Shown here: piece by piece, positions 1 through 11,061 of the stretch
How the letters are laid out: each line of letters starts with the position of its first letter
Position numbering within the stretch: position 1 is the first letter of the stretch
Assembly (NCBI GenBank): GCA_947462335.1
Contig: OX381708.1
Span: forward strand, 42,845,377-42,909,376
Length of the DNA: 64,000 bases
Reading direction: 5' to 3'
Source of the DNA: Harmothoe impar
Taxonomy: Eukaryota > Annelida > Polychaeta > Phyllodocida > Polynoidae
The notes under the pieces: model-generated
Told to the model about the DNA's origin: nothing
Seen by the model: only the letters and a program-made list of their open reading frames with translations
Databases searched by the model: none
Position numbers and translations under genes: made by a program

Positions 1-420
1 GCCTGGATATGGATGGCATTTCCTATACTTTATGGTTTTAAAAAAAAACTAAATGCGTATTTTTAAGCTGTTTGCTTTTTTTACATAAGATTGGGTATCA
101 AGGTCGCAATGTTGTACCATCCAACATTGCATCTCAAGTCACACCTAGACCAAATGTTTCAAATTTAAAAAAGGACAATCAATGTTGTATCTTTGCAGAA
201 GTGATGCATATTTAAATATCTATCGCCGGCCAGATGGTAGATTCAACTGATGAAGTCATAGAGCATAGTGACAACCGTTTTTGGCAAGTAGTAGACACAG
301 GGAGTAGACCGCCGACTGTTGTAAATGTCTTAAAATATACCTGCCCGTCACCTCCCATCAACCAAGCTACTAACTGACAACCTTCATAGAGTCCGTCCAG
401 CACTGCATGTTACGCACCCC

Positions 421-867
421 GAGATGGCTCTCCTAGGTGCGCAGACAAACGTTAACAGCGCAATCTTAACATCGAATTAAGATCGTCTTAATAATCTTAA
501 AATGTTGTCTTAATGCTGAGTAAATAAGCTTAGACAATCTTAAAAGTCTAACTCACCAAACTAGTATTGGTAAGCCTACACAGTCCATAGTAGGATATGC
601 TTGCTTGCTAGCTAGGGGGGCTCTGCCCTCCAACCCCCATTTTTTCTTCTTTTTCTTTTCTTTTAGATGTTTATGTTGTCCCATCTGGGTCTAGGGCATA
701 TACTACATGTATAAGGCAGACTTCAAGTAACACCGTTTGGGTATGTAAAACTAGGTGGCAGATACAAGGGGAACTATCAGATTATATATTAAGATTTAAG
801 ATCATAGATTAAGACATTTTAAGATTGCGCTTTTAACGTTTGTCCGCGCACCTGGGAGAGCTATCCC
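421..867. mobile_element. MITE-like inverted-repeat element
   Basis: The two ends are inverted copies of about 50 bp. The left end reads GAGATGGCTCTCCTAGGTGC and continues through CAGACAAACGTTAACAGCGC. The complement of the right end reads the same with a few substitutions. The interior is AT-rich with repeated CTTAAT/TCTTAA words and has no coding capacity, so it looks like a non-autonomous DNA transposon. I could not identify a convincing target duplication, so the superfamily is unknown. Confidence 0.65.
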
Positions 868-3800
868 GTATTTGAGCATGTCATGGAGGGAAGAGGCGAG
901 AGTGGAGTCCAGTGGAGGAAGTGAGGGCAGGTGGTTTGAGGGAGGAAAGCAGGTGGGGGGAGGAATGGGCTGAGACCCCTAAATTCAACATGGTGACATG
1001 GGCACTTATTAAATCCTACATGATGGTGATATGGCTATATGCAAGTTACAACTGTATGTGACATGGGCCTTAGTGAAAATGATTGGAGAGAGCATCAGAA
1101 TCCGATCAGAATGCACTATTCCAAGTCCAGATATTGAAATCAACATCTCTTTTTAATTAATTTATGACACTGACGACACTAGTGTCCAGTAGTGACATGG
1201 GTTTTCCTTTGTCAAATGTGGCATGGGTCTTCCATGCGACATGGGGAGAGACCCCCCCCCCCCCCCCTCCCCCGAGGGAAGTGGGGGAGCTGAAGTGAGG
1301 GGGAGAGCAGTGGAGGAATGGAGGAAAGGAGGGGGACCTGGGGGAGGGGAGGGGTGGAGGACGGGAGGGACAGGGGAGTAATAAAGTAGAGGCAGGCAGG
1401 AAGTAGGAAAAGAGGGGAGAGAGAGGATGGAGAGCCTAACTTTTGGGCCATTGCCAGATGGTGCTGGGCAGACTATAACATACCTTTTGATTAGGTAATG
1501 GTTGAAAGTGGCAGGTTTCTATAGAATTTAACCATCAGTTCACTATCTATACGAGTCACCTAGGGGCTGACTTGACGGCTTCATTAGTGGATAGTTGCCC
1601 CACGGGCAGGATTTGTCCCGTATATGTGAAAGAGAAAGATCACCACAAGTGGAAAATTGAGTTGCTGGTCCTTTCTTCAGAAGAGGGATATACGGCAGGC
1701 TGATAATTGGATGAAGCTATAGTGTCTACATGACGCCAGGGTTTCTTCTGAAAACATTCCTGTAAAACCGAATGGTTTACCAACTTTAACAGTTCAAGAA
1801 TATCAAGTCAGTCCCCCCCCCCCTCGCGCTTTTTCTCCTCAAGATATACGGAGGGACCGTATCCATAAAATAATGGAGGTCCGTATTCAAATACGAAAAA
1901 TAAATGTTTCTTTTCGCTCAATATGTGGTCATGAAGGGGGGGGGGGGGCGTACCATGCATCCACATGATATGTCAGAGACAGTTTAGGCCAAATATATAT
2001 CAGGCCAGACCAAAAAAAAAGTTGGTCTACGGATTTCCCGCACCATATTTTCGAAAATGCAAATATATATTTCTTTTGAAAGAAAAAGGTGTCCTCGGAT
2101 GCGCCCGCATCATTTTCTGAGAAATTTTAATTAAAACAATTTTATTTTTGGGGTGGCACTTTTTCTAATTGATAGCAAGATTTGGGAGTTTGCAAAAATA
2201 TTTCCCTCAGAAATGTTTTTAAAGTTGCCCGCTCCACTTCCCCCTCCCCCTCCCCGCCCCCAAGAAGAACAGTTGAGTTTCGAGTCACAGACTAAAAGAG
2301 ACAAGCAAGATACTTCTTTTGCATGTCTTTTTGGAAGAAATTATGTTTTTTTCAGATAGACCTAAAAGTCCCCAAAAGATGTACGGCTAGACTAAGGGGG
2401 GGGGGGAGGACCTCGTATAATACGCCTTAGCCACTTGGTGGTGTTGTTTTGGCTGTACACATGGATCTACAGTGTATGGTGACAGGTGAGTGTTGGTAAG
2501 CATGCATACTTCATGTAAATCATCATGATCAGACTAAACCCTTTGTGTTGGTCAGGTATTGGTGGGATCCCGGTCACAGGTACACACCAACTCCACCTAC
2601 ACCATGCTGCACAAACTGTATCAGGTGTGAAAATGTAGCCATTTAAAAGCCTATAGGATTCTGTCCCAACAAATGGGTTAGACTAGCAATAAAATACCCT
2701 ACATTGCTCACGTTCTAACAGCATGGACGCGGGTAGCGCTCCAGTATGGACTAGATCCACAACGATCCCAAACACTCTTGGTTACCATGGCAACCCTTTG
2801 TGTATGAGTCCTATTGCCTAGAGGGTGGTTGGGGAACCTCTCCTGGGCCTGGCCTTAGTAGGAGGGAATCCGATGGCTGATGGAGATTTAGGTAACCCAT
2901 TGCCTGTGGGTATTATATAATTAATGGAATCTGAACGGGGATGGCGCTGTGGGAGCACTACCTATAATAATACACCGGAAAGAGGGGTAATTTTCTGTAG
3001 ATTATTAGGATCTATTGATCAGGATGGTTTCCTTTACTCTGATTCATAGGATTTTCGATATATGAAATGTATTTTGAATTTTCCATCAAGTTATTTTTTA
3101 AGGGAGACCTGTTGAATGATTATGTTATGCATTGAAAGCATCTTATAAGTGAAAACAGTATAGCATACTCCGTGATCCTTCTAGACCCTTAAGTTTACAT
3201 CCCAACTTCAGATGTCCAACCCCCCCCCCCCCACTACCTTTAGATATAAGCTTATGACCACATGTATGACATTATCTGCTGTACGAGTAAAGGATTTGAA
3301 AGTCCGGAAAACTAAATTAAAACTGCTCCTTGCAAGTTAATTCTATTCAAGTTGTCTCCTGTTGCACGAATCATAATTGTAAAATGATCTTTTCATAATT
3401 GTGAAAAGATCATTACAACATACACGCTCCACCCTTTTCGAAAATATGTTAAAGTAGTGAATGCATATTTAGAAAGGAACTATTTGAATTTATTTCATAA
3501 TTCATATTTTCCAAATGATCGCATAATGTGTCACATATATTTATGGCAAGTTTTCTATTTGGCAATGTACAATGGAAAGACTACTGGCAGGGTAAACAGT
3601 AAATTGATAGCAATACTTTCGAGGACATGTATGTATAGGCCTATATATCAGCCATATAATTCTATGCAGTTCTATATATTATCAATAGATTGGTAATAAC
3701 ACCATTGTATATCATATTCATGTAATAGTGTCTATTCTATTGTAAACCATATGACCTCTATATCGTTATATCATAACAAAGCATATGCATGTATTCCAAA

Positions 3801-3938
3801 ACTGAATTAGATCATTGTAAATATGAACGTTACTATATAAAGAGAATGCACATTCAATACTTGTGTATATTTTTCACCTTTTTTATCTCTGCATTTGTAT
3901 ATACACTCATTGTCAAGTAGAGCATACCATAGGTGACG
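868..3938. other. intergenic, no gene seen
   Basis: This stretch contains C/G homopolymer runs (about 1254-1270, 1938-1948, 3220-3232 and others), a purine-rich segment near 1280-1430 and AT-rich sequence. Short open frames here are low-complexity or lack any recognisable domain. I see no gene, RNA or mobile element that I can support. Confidence 0.5.
3489..3494 (-). terminator. candidate poly(A) signal for the 1409-aa gene
   Basis: TTTATT on the plus strand is AATAAA on the minus strand, about 445 bp past the stop codon of the large minus-strand frame. The surroundings are AT-rich, so a chance occurrence is possible. Confidence 0.25.
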
Positions 3939-6900
3939 TTATTTGCTATTTTGAGTGTCACTGGACGTACTTTCCTGACGTGGGATAGTATTTGACGCTC
4001 TATCCAGGGGGCGCAATCGTCCACGGGGCATGGCACTGACCCTTGCTAGCTTAGTCTTGAATTGTGCATGGACTGCCCTGGTATCCAGTATTCTCCTTGA
4101 GGGTGTTCCTGATGTGGGGCTACTTTGCACCCCGAGTCTGGCATCGGTCAGGGGACCCCTGTATGCTGAAGGAGAGGAGAGAATGCCACTGGAATTGTTC
4201 CTACGTTGGTGGTCCCTGACCAAGGTAATACGGACGTCAAGCGGCACAGTGGGGGACTCCTCAGTGCAGGCCACCACATGCGGCCCTTCGTCTACGGCAG
4301 AAGTGTCCGGGCACAGCAGACGCGCAGGTCCATGGACCCGGATGTGAAGTTGTCCATTCTGCCAGTAAGCGTCCGATTTGAGCACCGAGGGCAGGCCAGG
4401 CAGGGTTTTCTGTCGCTGTGCCGATGTCCGGGCAGCCAGTTTATTAGAGAAGTCGATCTGAGCTTGTCTCCTGCTCATAGCTCCAGGCATTTTTTGAGTT
4501 GCTCCCTCAGTTAATATGGTCTGCCCCTTATGCCCCTGCCTCCAAGGCCTCTTGTGGCTACTACTACCACTGCTAGTTGGCCCCTTACTGAGTGCGCCTC
4601 TGCCCTCGCCCCTGCCCCGCACCTGCACTTCTTCCTGCTCCTGCTGCTGCTCGGTAGCTTCAATCTCTGGGGTTGCTACTGTCTGCTCAATGTCACGCAG
4701 CTTTCGGGCACTTGTACCAAGAGCACGGATAGTCTGTGGACGACCAAAGGTGGGCAGAGTGTGCCTAGTGGTGTCACTGGTGTTAGGAGGGCTAGGCTTC
4801 GTCAGAGACTCAGAGCTTGTTCTCACTGGATCCTCTACTGGGGGGAGCTTGGGTGTATTTGGTGGGTGAGGGCTATGACGTTCACCCTTAGCATTGCTGC
4901 GCTTATCCTTTTTAATGTTGCTTAGAGACCCCACTGGTTTTGTCTTTCGCTCCCTTACAGTTACACCATAGGCAGCAGCTGCTGCACTGTTTTTCAAATT
5001 ACTGGCCATCCGCGAGCTCTTTCTTGCCTGTGAAGTATACCGGCCTCCTCCTGGGGTTCTCTGCTCTGCTGGTGAGGTGCCACTCCCCCCTGGAGGAGCT
5101 GGTTTTGTGGTGGGCCTCCAGGTCCTAGATACAGTTCTGTGGCTCTGCTGTTTCATGCCTGGAGTCGACTGCTGTGCAGCTTTTCCTTGATATGATCCCT
5201 TCCTGTGACTAGATACAGCCTGCGAGGGTTTAGAGATCTGGACTTTCGTGGTTTTTACCTCCAATGGTTGCTCAGGCTCTATACTAGTATGAGATATACT
5301 TTCCTCTATTGTAGCCGTCGGGGATCCTGGAGAGATGCCTTCTTTATTGTCTTGGTTACCCTCAGACTCCTCCTCCTGATGGACTGAGGCCATGCTATAG
5401 GCTGTAGATGTCCTTACTGCCTCCTCTAGCTGTGATTGAAAACTATGGTCTGGAGGTGCACCAGGAGTGACTGCAGACACCCTGGAGGAATTGGCACGTT
5501 CCCCCACCTCGTCCTCGTCCTCAAAGTCGTCCTGGTAGTCATATTGATTGCCTACCTCTGATTTGTCATCCGATACCTTGGCAGTGACAGGACTACGCCC
5601 AGATGGGTCCCCTAAAGCACCACTCACACTGATAATACCTTGAGCAGCTGCAGCACGTATCAACTCCTCGTTTTGGGCTTCTGCCCTTCTCATAATCTCA
5701 TAATGTGTTTGGACTGTTGCCCTACTAATCACCTCTGACACGAGATAAGTAGACAGGGCCTCCAGTTGCTCAGCCTCCGATGGTTGCATTTGCTCGTCGT
5801 CGTTATCAGTATTGTCTGGTGCTTCGGGGGTAGGGGATGGGGTAGGAACCGTCTCCTCCTCTGCGTTCTCTGCCATATACTCTCTCAGTGCCTCATACAT
5901 CTCGTCGGTTAGGCCGCAAAGAAGTAGGTTTTGGCTGTCCCCTACCTCAGGTTGGGCGGGTATAACCGTGAGGCTCTGTCTGTAGTCTTGGTGAACCAGA
6001 GGGCCGTCAGCTTGGTGAGACATGACAGCATGGACATGCCTCATAACCGTGCTACCTTCGGGAGAAGCCTCCCCTCCTTCACTGCCCTCACTGGCCTCAG
6101 CGCCAGAGTCAGATTCAGCGTCACTATTTTCTCCAGACGGCATCTCCACTTCTGCATGGTCACCCACATTCTCACCACGCTCTCCCGAATTATTGTTTAT
6201 ATTTGTTTCCATAGGGCCCCTAGGGGGGACTTTGGCTGACCTCGCCGACGTTGGAATTTCCTGATCGAAAAAGTCCACCGTGGAGGAAGATGGTCTCAAG
6301 ATGGGCTCTAAATTATCACTTTTCTCCATATTTACAGATAATCTGTCAGAACTTTCTTGACGTGCTTGATTGTCTTTAAGTGCACGTTGCCTACCTTGCT
6401 GTAGAGATGTGTTTGAGGACAGAACAAATGTGGTATTTAGCTTTTTGTCCCTCCGCTTTCCACCGATTTCTGATATCGCTGCAGGATCGTCGCCATGATG
6501 TCTCAAGTTTGTCGTCATGGCAACTTGACGCGTGTCCTTGACCTGTGACGTCACCTCTCGACATGCGCCAACGCTTTGCTCGACTTCCGTCGTCGCCGCT
6601 TGCGGGTGTTTTCTTTCCTGCTGCATTTTCATCATCAATGTCTTCGTTGCCATACTATCAGCCATCGCGTCCAAGTCCTGGATACGCTTCACTTGTCTTG
6701 CAATACCTCCAGTGCCTCCTGGGCCCAGATTCGATACTTTCAGAAAGTTTGCGGCGCCTTTCGGCAAATCTAGGTCATCTTGTTCCTGGCGCTCTCGTGG
6801 TGATGTCACTTTTAACGCTGGTAACTTTACCTGGTTACCTGTAGCCGTGGAAACCAGTTGTTTCTCCACCGCCGCACGTCCAGCATTTTTCTCAGTTATC

Positions 6901-8168
6901 TCGCTGTCACTTGGCTTATGCATGTTTGGTTCAAAGTGATCGCAAATAACTTCGGTTTGTTGGATCCCCTCAATATTACTCTTTTCGAGTATTATTGTAT
7001 CACTTCGAATTTGACCACTTTCTCTTGTTGTATGACCATTATGATTATTGTGTTTGAGAGTCTGGTTCAAGTGGTTGATAGGAGAGGTTATATGAAAAGT
7101 GAGACCAAATTCTGGACCCTTTTCTGTAATTGTGCTTTTTGAGCTATGTCTATTTATTGTTGGATTTATATCAGAAATGATATATGTGCCCGTGCTATCG
7201 GTAAGGCCGTCCCCTTTGCTGAAGTTTCCCCTGTGGATCCTTGGCCGACAAAGCACTATTCCTTCCCTTTCCCTCTGAATTCTAGGCCGGGTTAGGTCTA
7301 CCTTAGGCTTAGAGTGAGCTATTCCTGTAGAATCAACAATGCTCGAACTACCAATGTTGTCCACATGCTTATCAAGCTCACCCTCTCCATGAAATCCACG
7401 GTCGGATATAATGAGAGAGTTTCCAACACTGTCCAAATCGTAACTGCTCGACTCTGAAAAGTCCCCACGAAATGCCAAGAAATCTTCAAAGCTGGGGGGT
7501 GAGACTGAGAGCCCATACAGGTGTTCCACAGAGTCGGTGAGAGAGGACCCTCCGTCGTCTGATGGGATGGAGCTGGATGAGTGGTTGGGGTCGGTGACGT
7601 CACTGGCTGGTCCATATGAGCTGCTCTGCGAGTAATTGCTCTGCCTGTCACCATCACATGTCGCCAGCTCCCCCTCCCACCCACGGCGCACTGTCTCTGC
7701 CAGCTGACTCTCCATCGATCCATGCATGTCCTCCACGGGTCCATAATTAGGCAGGGGAGGGCGTGGCATGGTGGGGTGGGCCCCATCGTCTGGCTGGTAC
7801 TCTGAGTAGTAGGCACTGTCCGGTTTGGCAGTAGGGGTGGTGCTGCGGGTGCTACAGGTGTCACTGGTATCAGAGAAGAAACTCACCGCCTCCAGGGGAT
7901 TGGGTCTGTAGTTGTTGCCCACAGGTGCCATGCTGGGGGTATTGGGCATAATAGTGCTAAGGATAGGGACAGGTGGGGGTGGGGGTTCTCGCGTCCAGTT
8001 GGGCATATAACGGTAGCGGACAGGCCTTTTATCTAGTCCTCGCCCCACAATCTCCAGGCGACCACTGGAGGAGTCCGATTCAGATGAAACTGGAGGACGC
8101 CTGGAGCGCTCCCGGGAGGTCCCAAAGCCACCTCTCTTCTCCAGCATGGTGATATTTGGCATTGTCAT
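3939..8168 (-). CDS. large disordered protein with candidate PKA-anchoring helix
   Basis: A single uninterrupted frame encodes 1409 residues. An in-frame TGA lies ten codons upstream of the ATG, which supports this start, though a splice acceptor in the short gap cannot be excluded. The protein is rich in Ser, Thr, Pro, Gln and charged residues and is probably mostly disordered. A Pro run (EPPPPPVP) lies at about residues 61-68 and an acidic Ser/Glu/Gly-rich tract sits in the middle. The clearest structured element is an amphipathic helix at residues 801-817, QLEALSTYLVSEVISRA. Its hydrophobic spacing (L2, L5, L9, V10, V13, I14, A17) matches the consensus of AKAP helices that bind the regulatory subunit of PKA. 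A basic, Arg/Lys-rich C-terminal third ends in a more ordered-looking segment (about 1230-1400). I do not recognise the family. That it is a scaffold for PKA is inference from one motif. It could be one large exon of a longer gene. Confidence 0.75.
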   Translation of the reverse strand: MTMPNITMLEKRGGFGTSRERSRRPPVSSESDSSSGRLEIVGRGLDKRPVRYRYMPNWTREPPPPPVPILSTIMPNTPSMAPVGNNYRPNPLEAVSFFSDTSDTCSTRSTTPTAKPDSAYYSEYQPDDGAHPTMPRPPLPNYGPVEDMHGSMESQLAETVRRGWEGELATCDGDRQSNYSQSSSYGPASDVTDPNHSSSSIPSDDGGSSLTDSVEHLYGLSVSPPSFEDFLAFRGDFSESSSYDLDSVGNSLIISDRGFHGEGELDKHVDNIGSSSIVDSTGIAHSKPKVDLTRPRIQREREGIVLCRPRIHRGNFSKGDGLTDSTGTYIISDINPTINRHSSKSTITEKGPEFGLTFHITSPINHLNQTLKHNNHNGHTTRESGQIRSDTIILEKSNIEGIQQTEVICDHFEPNMHKPSDSEITEKNAGRAAVEKQLVSTATGNQVKLPALKVTSPRERQEQDDLDLPKGAANFLKVSNLGPGGTGGIARQVKRIQDLDAMADSMATKTLMMKMQQERKHPQAATTEVEQSVGACREVTSQVKDTRQVAMTTNLRHHGDDPAAISEIGGKRRDKKLNTTFVLSSNTSLQQGRQRALKDNQARQESSDRLSVNMEKSDNLEPILRPSSSTVDFFDQEIPTSARSAKVPPRGPMETNINNNSGERGENVGDHAEVEMPSGENSDAESDSGAEASEGSEGGEASPEGSTVMRHVHAVMSHQADGPLVHQDYRQSLTVIPAQPEVGDSQNLLLCGLTDEMYEALREYMAENAEEETVPTPSPTPEAPDNTDNDDEQMQPSEAEQLEALSTYLVSEVISRATVQTHYEIMRRAEAQNEELIRAAAAQGIISVSGALGDPSGRSPVTAKVSDDKSEVGNQYDYQDDFEDEDEVGERANSSRVSAVTPGAPPDHSFQSQLEEAVRTSTAYSMASVHQEEESEGNQDNKEGISPGSPTATIEESISHTSIEPEQPLEVKTTKVQISKPSQAVSSHRKGSYQGKAAQQSTPGMKQQSHRTVSRTWRPTTKPAPPGGSGTSPAEQRTPGGGRYTSQARKSSRMASNLKNSAAAAAYGVTVRERKTKPVGSLSNIKKDKRSNAKGERHSPHPPNTPKLPPVEDPVRTSSESLTKPSPPNTSDTTRHTLPTFGRPQTIRALGTSARKLRDIEQTVATPEIEATEQQQEQEEVQVRGRGEGRGALSKGPTSSGSSSHKRPWRQGHKGQTILTEGATQKMPGAMSRRQAQIDFSNKLAARTSAQRQKTLPGLPSVLKSDAYWQNGQLHIRVHGPARLLCPDTSAVDEGPHVVACTEESPTVPLDVRITLVRDHQRRNNSSGILSSPSAYRGPLTDARLGVQSSPTSGTPSRRILDTRAVHAQFKTKLARVSAMPRGRLRPLDRASNTIPRQESTSSDTQNSK

Positions 8169-10177
8169 CAGTGTCTCAATGACACATTGTCCTTGCGTTC
8201 AAGATGCCTATGATGAGATGGATACATGTAGTGTCACCCCGGAGTGTCACCAATGCTTAATTCAACTAAATACCTGTTTCATTAGTGTAGGCCTACAGGT
8301 AGAATTGAATGCCACGATTCTATGTCCGCTAACTGAGTGGATCACAGTATGGTAGAGACGGTGCTATCCCATTTCCCTCCAGTGTAAAATTAAGGCGCTA
8401 TTACACTTTACACGCCCCATGTAAACCAATAATAAGATGTTCCTCCTTGCTCTGCGTCCAGCTGATTGCACGGTACATGTGCCAAGTCTTGTAGAGGCTA
8501 TACCACAGGTAGACTACTGCCTTGTGATACACAATGTCAGCTGAGCTGCTCATCACTGACAGGTCAGCGTGGTCTGAGCAGTTTGTATAGACTCCCGTAC
8601 ACACAGCTGATCCCACAGCTGGACACACTTATAATTAAAATCCAGGCTGTCCATGACAGATATTGGTTGTCGTGTAGCATGATAATACACACATGTACGT
8701 GCCATGTATAGGCGATTACATACCGCTATAGTGGCTATAGATGACGATAGTGGGTGTGTCTCCATTTATACCTGTCTTCCTCCAGTGCCAGCACAGCGTC
8801 TCAGTTCTCTACTACACAGGTAAATCAAGGCCACTCCCAGCCGTACAATACCTGCCATCCAATAAGCTCCTTACTCCAGTAGCCTATTACGGCATCTGCT
8901 GCTGTAACCCATGTATGGATACTGGTGGCATTGATGGAGCGTTGGCCTATCACATTCCCAGGGCTGACCTGTACCAGTCATGCGAGATCTACTGGTTATA
9001 TTGTCCAATATATACAAGAAAACAAAGCTTAGATTAATATCACAAATAAACAACCTCAATAATAATATAGAACAGCCATACTATGAGTATGTTACTAAAT
9101 TGTATGGGGTTCGCCTGCTTACATGGTTCAAGGCCTGCACTTAATACGTGGTACCTGATTGGTGATCAGCAGATCGATTAGGCATCAAAGGACCCTGACC
9201 AGCATGCAAGTGAAAGGTGAATGGGGGGGGGGGGGGGGTAGTTATGGGGGGAGTCATGTCTTGTGAAATGGGGGAGGGGTTCTCAGAACTACAAGCAGTA
9301 TATTGTAAAGAAATTGTGTACTCCTAAGAACACCATTGACCTCTTCTCAATTTTGACCCCCAAGAGGCATAGTGCTTGATCCATTTAGTTTTGATAACGG
9401 GCTTGTCCCCACGTTTGCTCTTTGTGAGGTAAGGGTATCTTGCGTATTTATTAATAGCGTCATGGCAATTGTCGTTTTTTTGTGAGGGGGGTGGGGGTCT
9501 TTTTTTTGGCAGAAATATTCACCCAACCCCTTTTTACCCATTCCATCTACCACCGTAACTCCGCCCTTTCCAATATCACAATAAATGACGCGTCCCTACG
9601 AAGATGGGAGGGGACAGGGACAGGAGGTGGAGGAGGCGGGGTGAGTGGTTTCCTCCAGGTGCTACACACAGGTAGGCGGCCAGGTGTAGCTCACCTGGCA
9701 CGCTTGTAACTCGGTGTGGGTGTCACCTGTAAGCTGCCCGCTGCGACATTAAGGTACAGGAGGACGGGGGCAATAAGATGCTGATAAAACATATATCAGT
9801 GAAGGCTGGGTAATCCTACTGGACAAGCACATGGGGAACAATTAGAGAGAAGAACCCATAGAGTACAGGCAGGCAATAAGGTGTAGGGAGAGCGATGGAG
9901 GAGAGGACAGGTAGGCATGCTTTGGGAGGAGGATCAAGATATATTAAAACCATAACACATTCCTGAATTATACTGAATGAATATTGGTATTGCATGTTGC
10001 GCTATTACATTAATGTATGACACGTGATGAAGGCATGACGGATTCTCAAATGATGGAAGATATTGATGCTACTAGTCTAATAGAGTTCTTGTTGTAACTG
10101 GAAGTACCGATGAGTACATACCCCACCTGGTGTTAGCTCCACTAACCATTTAGATGTATACTCACAGGCTCTAACTG
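8169..10177. other. intergenic, upstream of the large minus-strand gene
   Basis: No coding region is recognisable. The segment contains a G run near 9222-9238 and otherwise unremarkable sequence. The promoter of the 1409-residue gene would be expected near 8.2-8.6 kb, but I see no decisive core element. Confidence 0.4.
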
Positions 10178-10240
10178 GTGGCTTGTTCCAGAATTAGTCA
10201 GTAGTCATTAGAAATACTAACTAATTCTGGAACAAGCCAC
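10178..10240. repeat. near-perfect 26-bp hairpin
   Basis: The left arm (10178-10203) begins GTGGCTTGTTCCAGAATTAG. The right arm (10215-10240) is its reverse complement with one mismatch, and the loop is 11 nt. It could be a small foldback element or the fused ends of a MITE. Confidence 0.8.
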
Positions 10241-10601
10241 AGTGACCACCCTTCAGCCCCTGGTGATTGTTCCCATATGGTGTGAATTACAATTCTCATT
10301 CTCTTTTCTAATTCTGCCACACTTAATTTTATGCATTAGGTCCCAGGATGTTGCCAGTGAGGCCCCAGGTGGGGCTTCAATATGATCAGCCGTAGTGCCA
10401 TCTCTGACACCAAGCATACCTGTAGACCTACAGGTGTACAACCTTGTGTCAGGGGGAGTTTCGGTATCACAGAAATTAAACTTGACAAAGAAAAGTGTAT
10501 GTCTCTTGGATATGAGTTGTTTAATTAATCATGTAGAAAATTACAATGTATATATACGTATATGATAAATACCGTTTTACCATGGTCGTTTCACACAATG
10601 T

Positions 10602-10824
10602 TTAACCCTTTAAGGGCAGCGCGTTGCCCTTTAAAACCGTAACTGCATGATGCACCAGCACTGCATTGTTACATCGTGCCGATCATTTGAGTGTATATTA
10701 TATAGGCGTCATGATGCATGAATGCAGCTCTTGCTAGTAACTACTCTCCAGGCAGCGCTGCATCATCCATGCATACATCATAAGGGCAGAGCACATACAA
10801 AATATACCACCCTTAAAGGCTTAA
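10602..10824. mobile_element. palindromic MITE with TTAA ends (family copy 1)
   Basis: The left end is TTAACCCTTTAAGGGC and the right end is CCCTTAAAGGCTTAA, so TTAA flanks both termini. The interior holds a long stem whose arms read CATGATGCATGAATGCAGC and, in complement, nearly the same. TTAA target sites and CCC-starting termini are typical of piggyBac-superfamily elements. No protein is encoded. Related copies lie at about 13.44, 44.85, 45.96, 49.50, 49.85, 50.13 and 53.18 kb. The element ends only 8 bp from the CRYL1 stop codon, so it lies in that gene's 3' UTR. Confidence 0.65.
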
Positions 10825-10831
10825 GATGTCA

Positions 10832-11061
10832 TTATGACTGTGCGGCATTGTCGGATGCAATCTTCTTCTTGAGTGTGGCCAGTGCAGCAAGTCGGGCGTC
10901 CCTCCACCGGCGTCTCTCCACCAATTTGTCTACGGGGATCACAGCTTCCATGTCACGGTTGATGCGCTCCCCAGTCTCACCTCCCCACTTCTCTATTGGT
11001 CCAAAGCCCTCGCTAATGTTGTGAATAGTTTCGCCGTAACGTTCACAGTAGCTCTTCATTC
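10832..11061 (-). CDS. CRYL1: CRYL1 exon 7 (terminal)
   Basis: Acceptor CTAG precedes G at 11061. The split Gly codon (G from exon 6 plus GA) continues as [12 protein letters not shown]. The exon ends at TAA (10834-10832) after a Lys/Arg-rich helix typical of the CRYL1 C-terminus. A possible ATTAAA poly(A) signal on the minus strand is at 10525-10520. Confidence 0.93.

Noticed and set aside
4030..7142. Several 60-135 codon plus-strand frames opposite the 1409-aa gene
   Set aside because: They are antisense shadows of a long coding region with no recognisable motifs of their own.
7319..7864. 181-codon minus-strand frame overlapping the 1409-aa gene in another frame
   Set aside because: Pro/Thr/Cys-rich product of an alternative frame, with no features and no independent start context.
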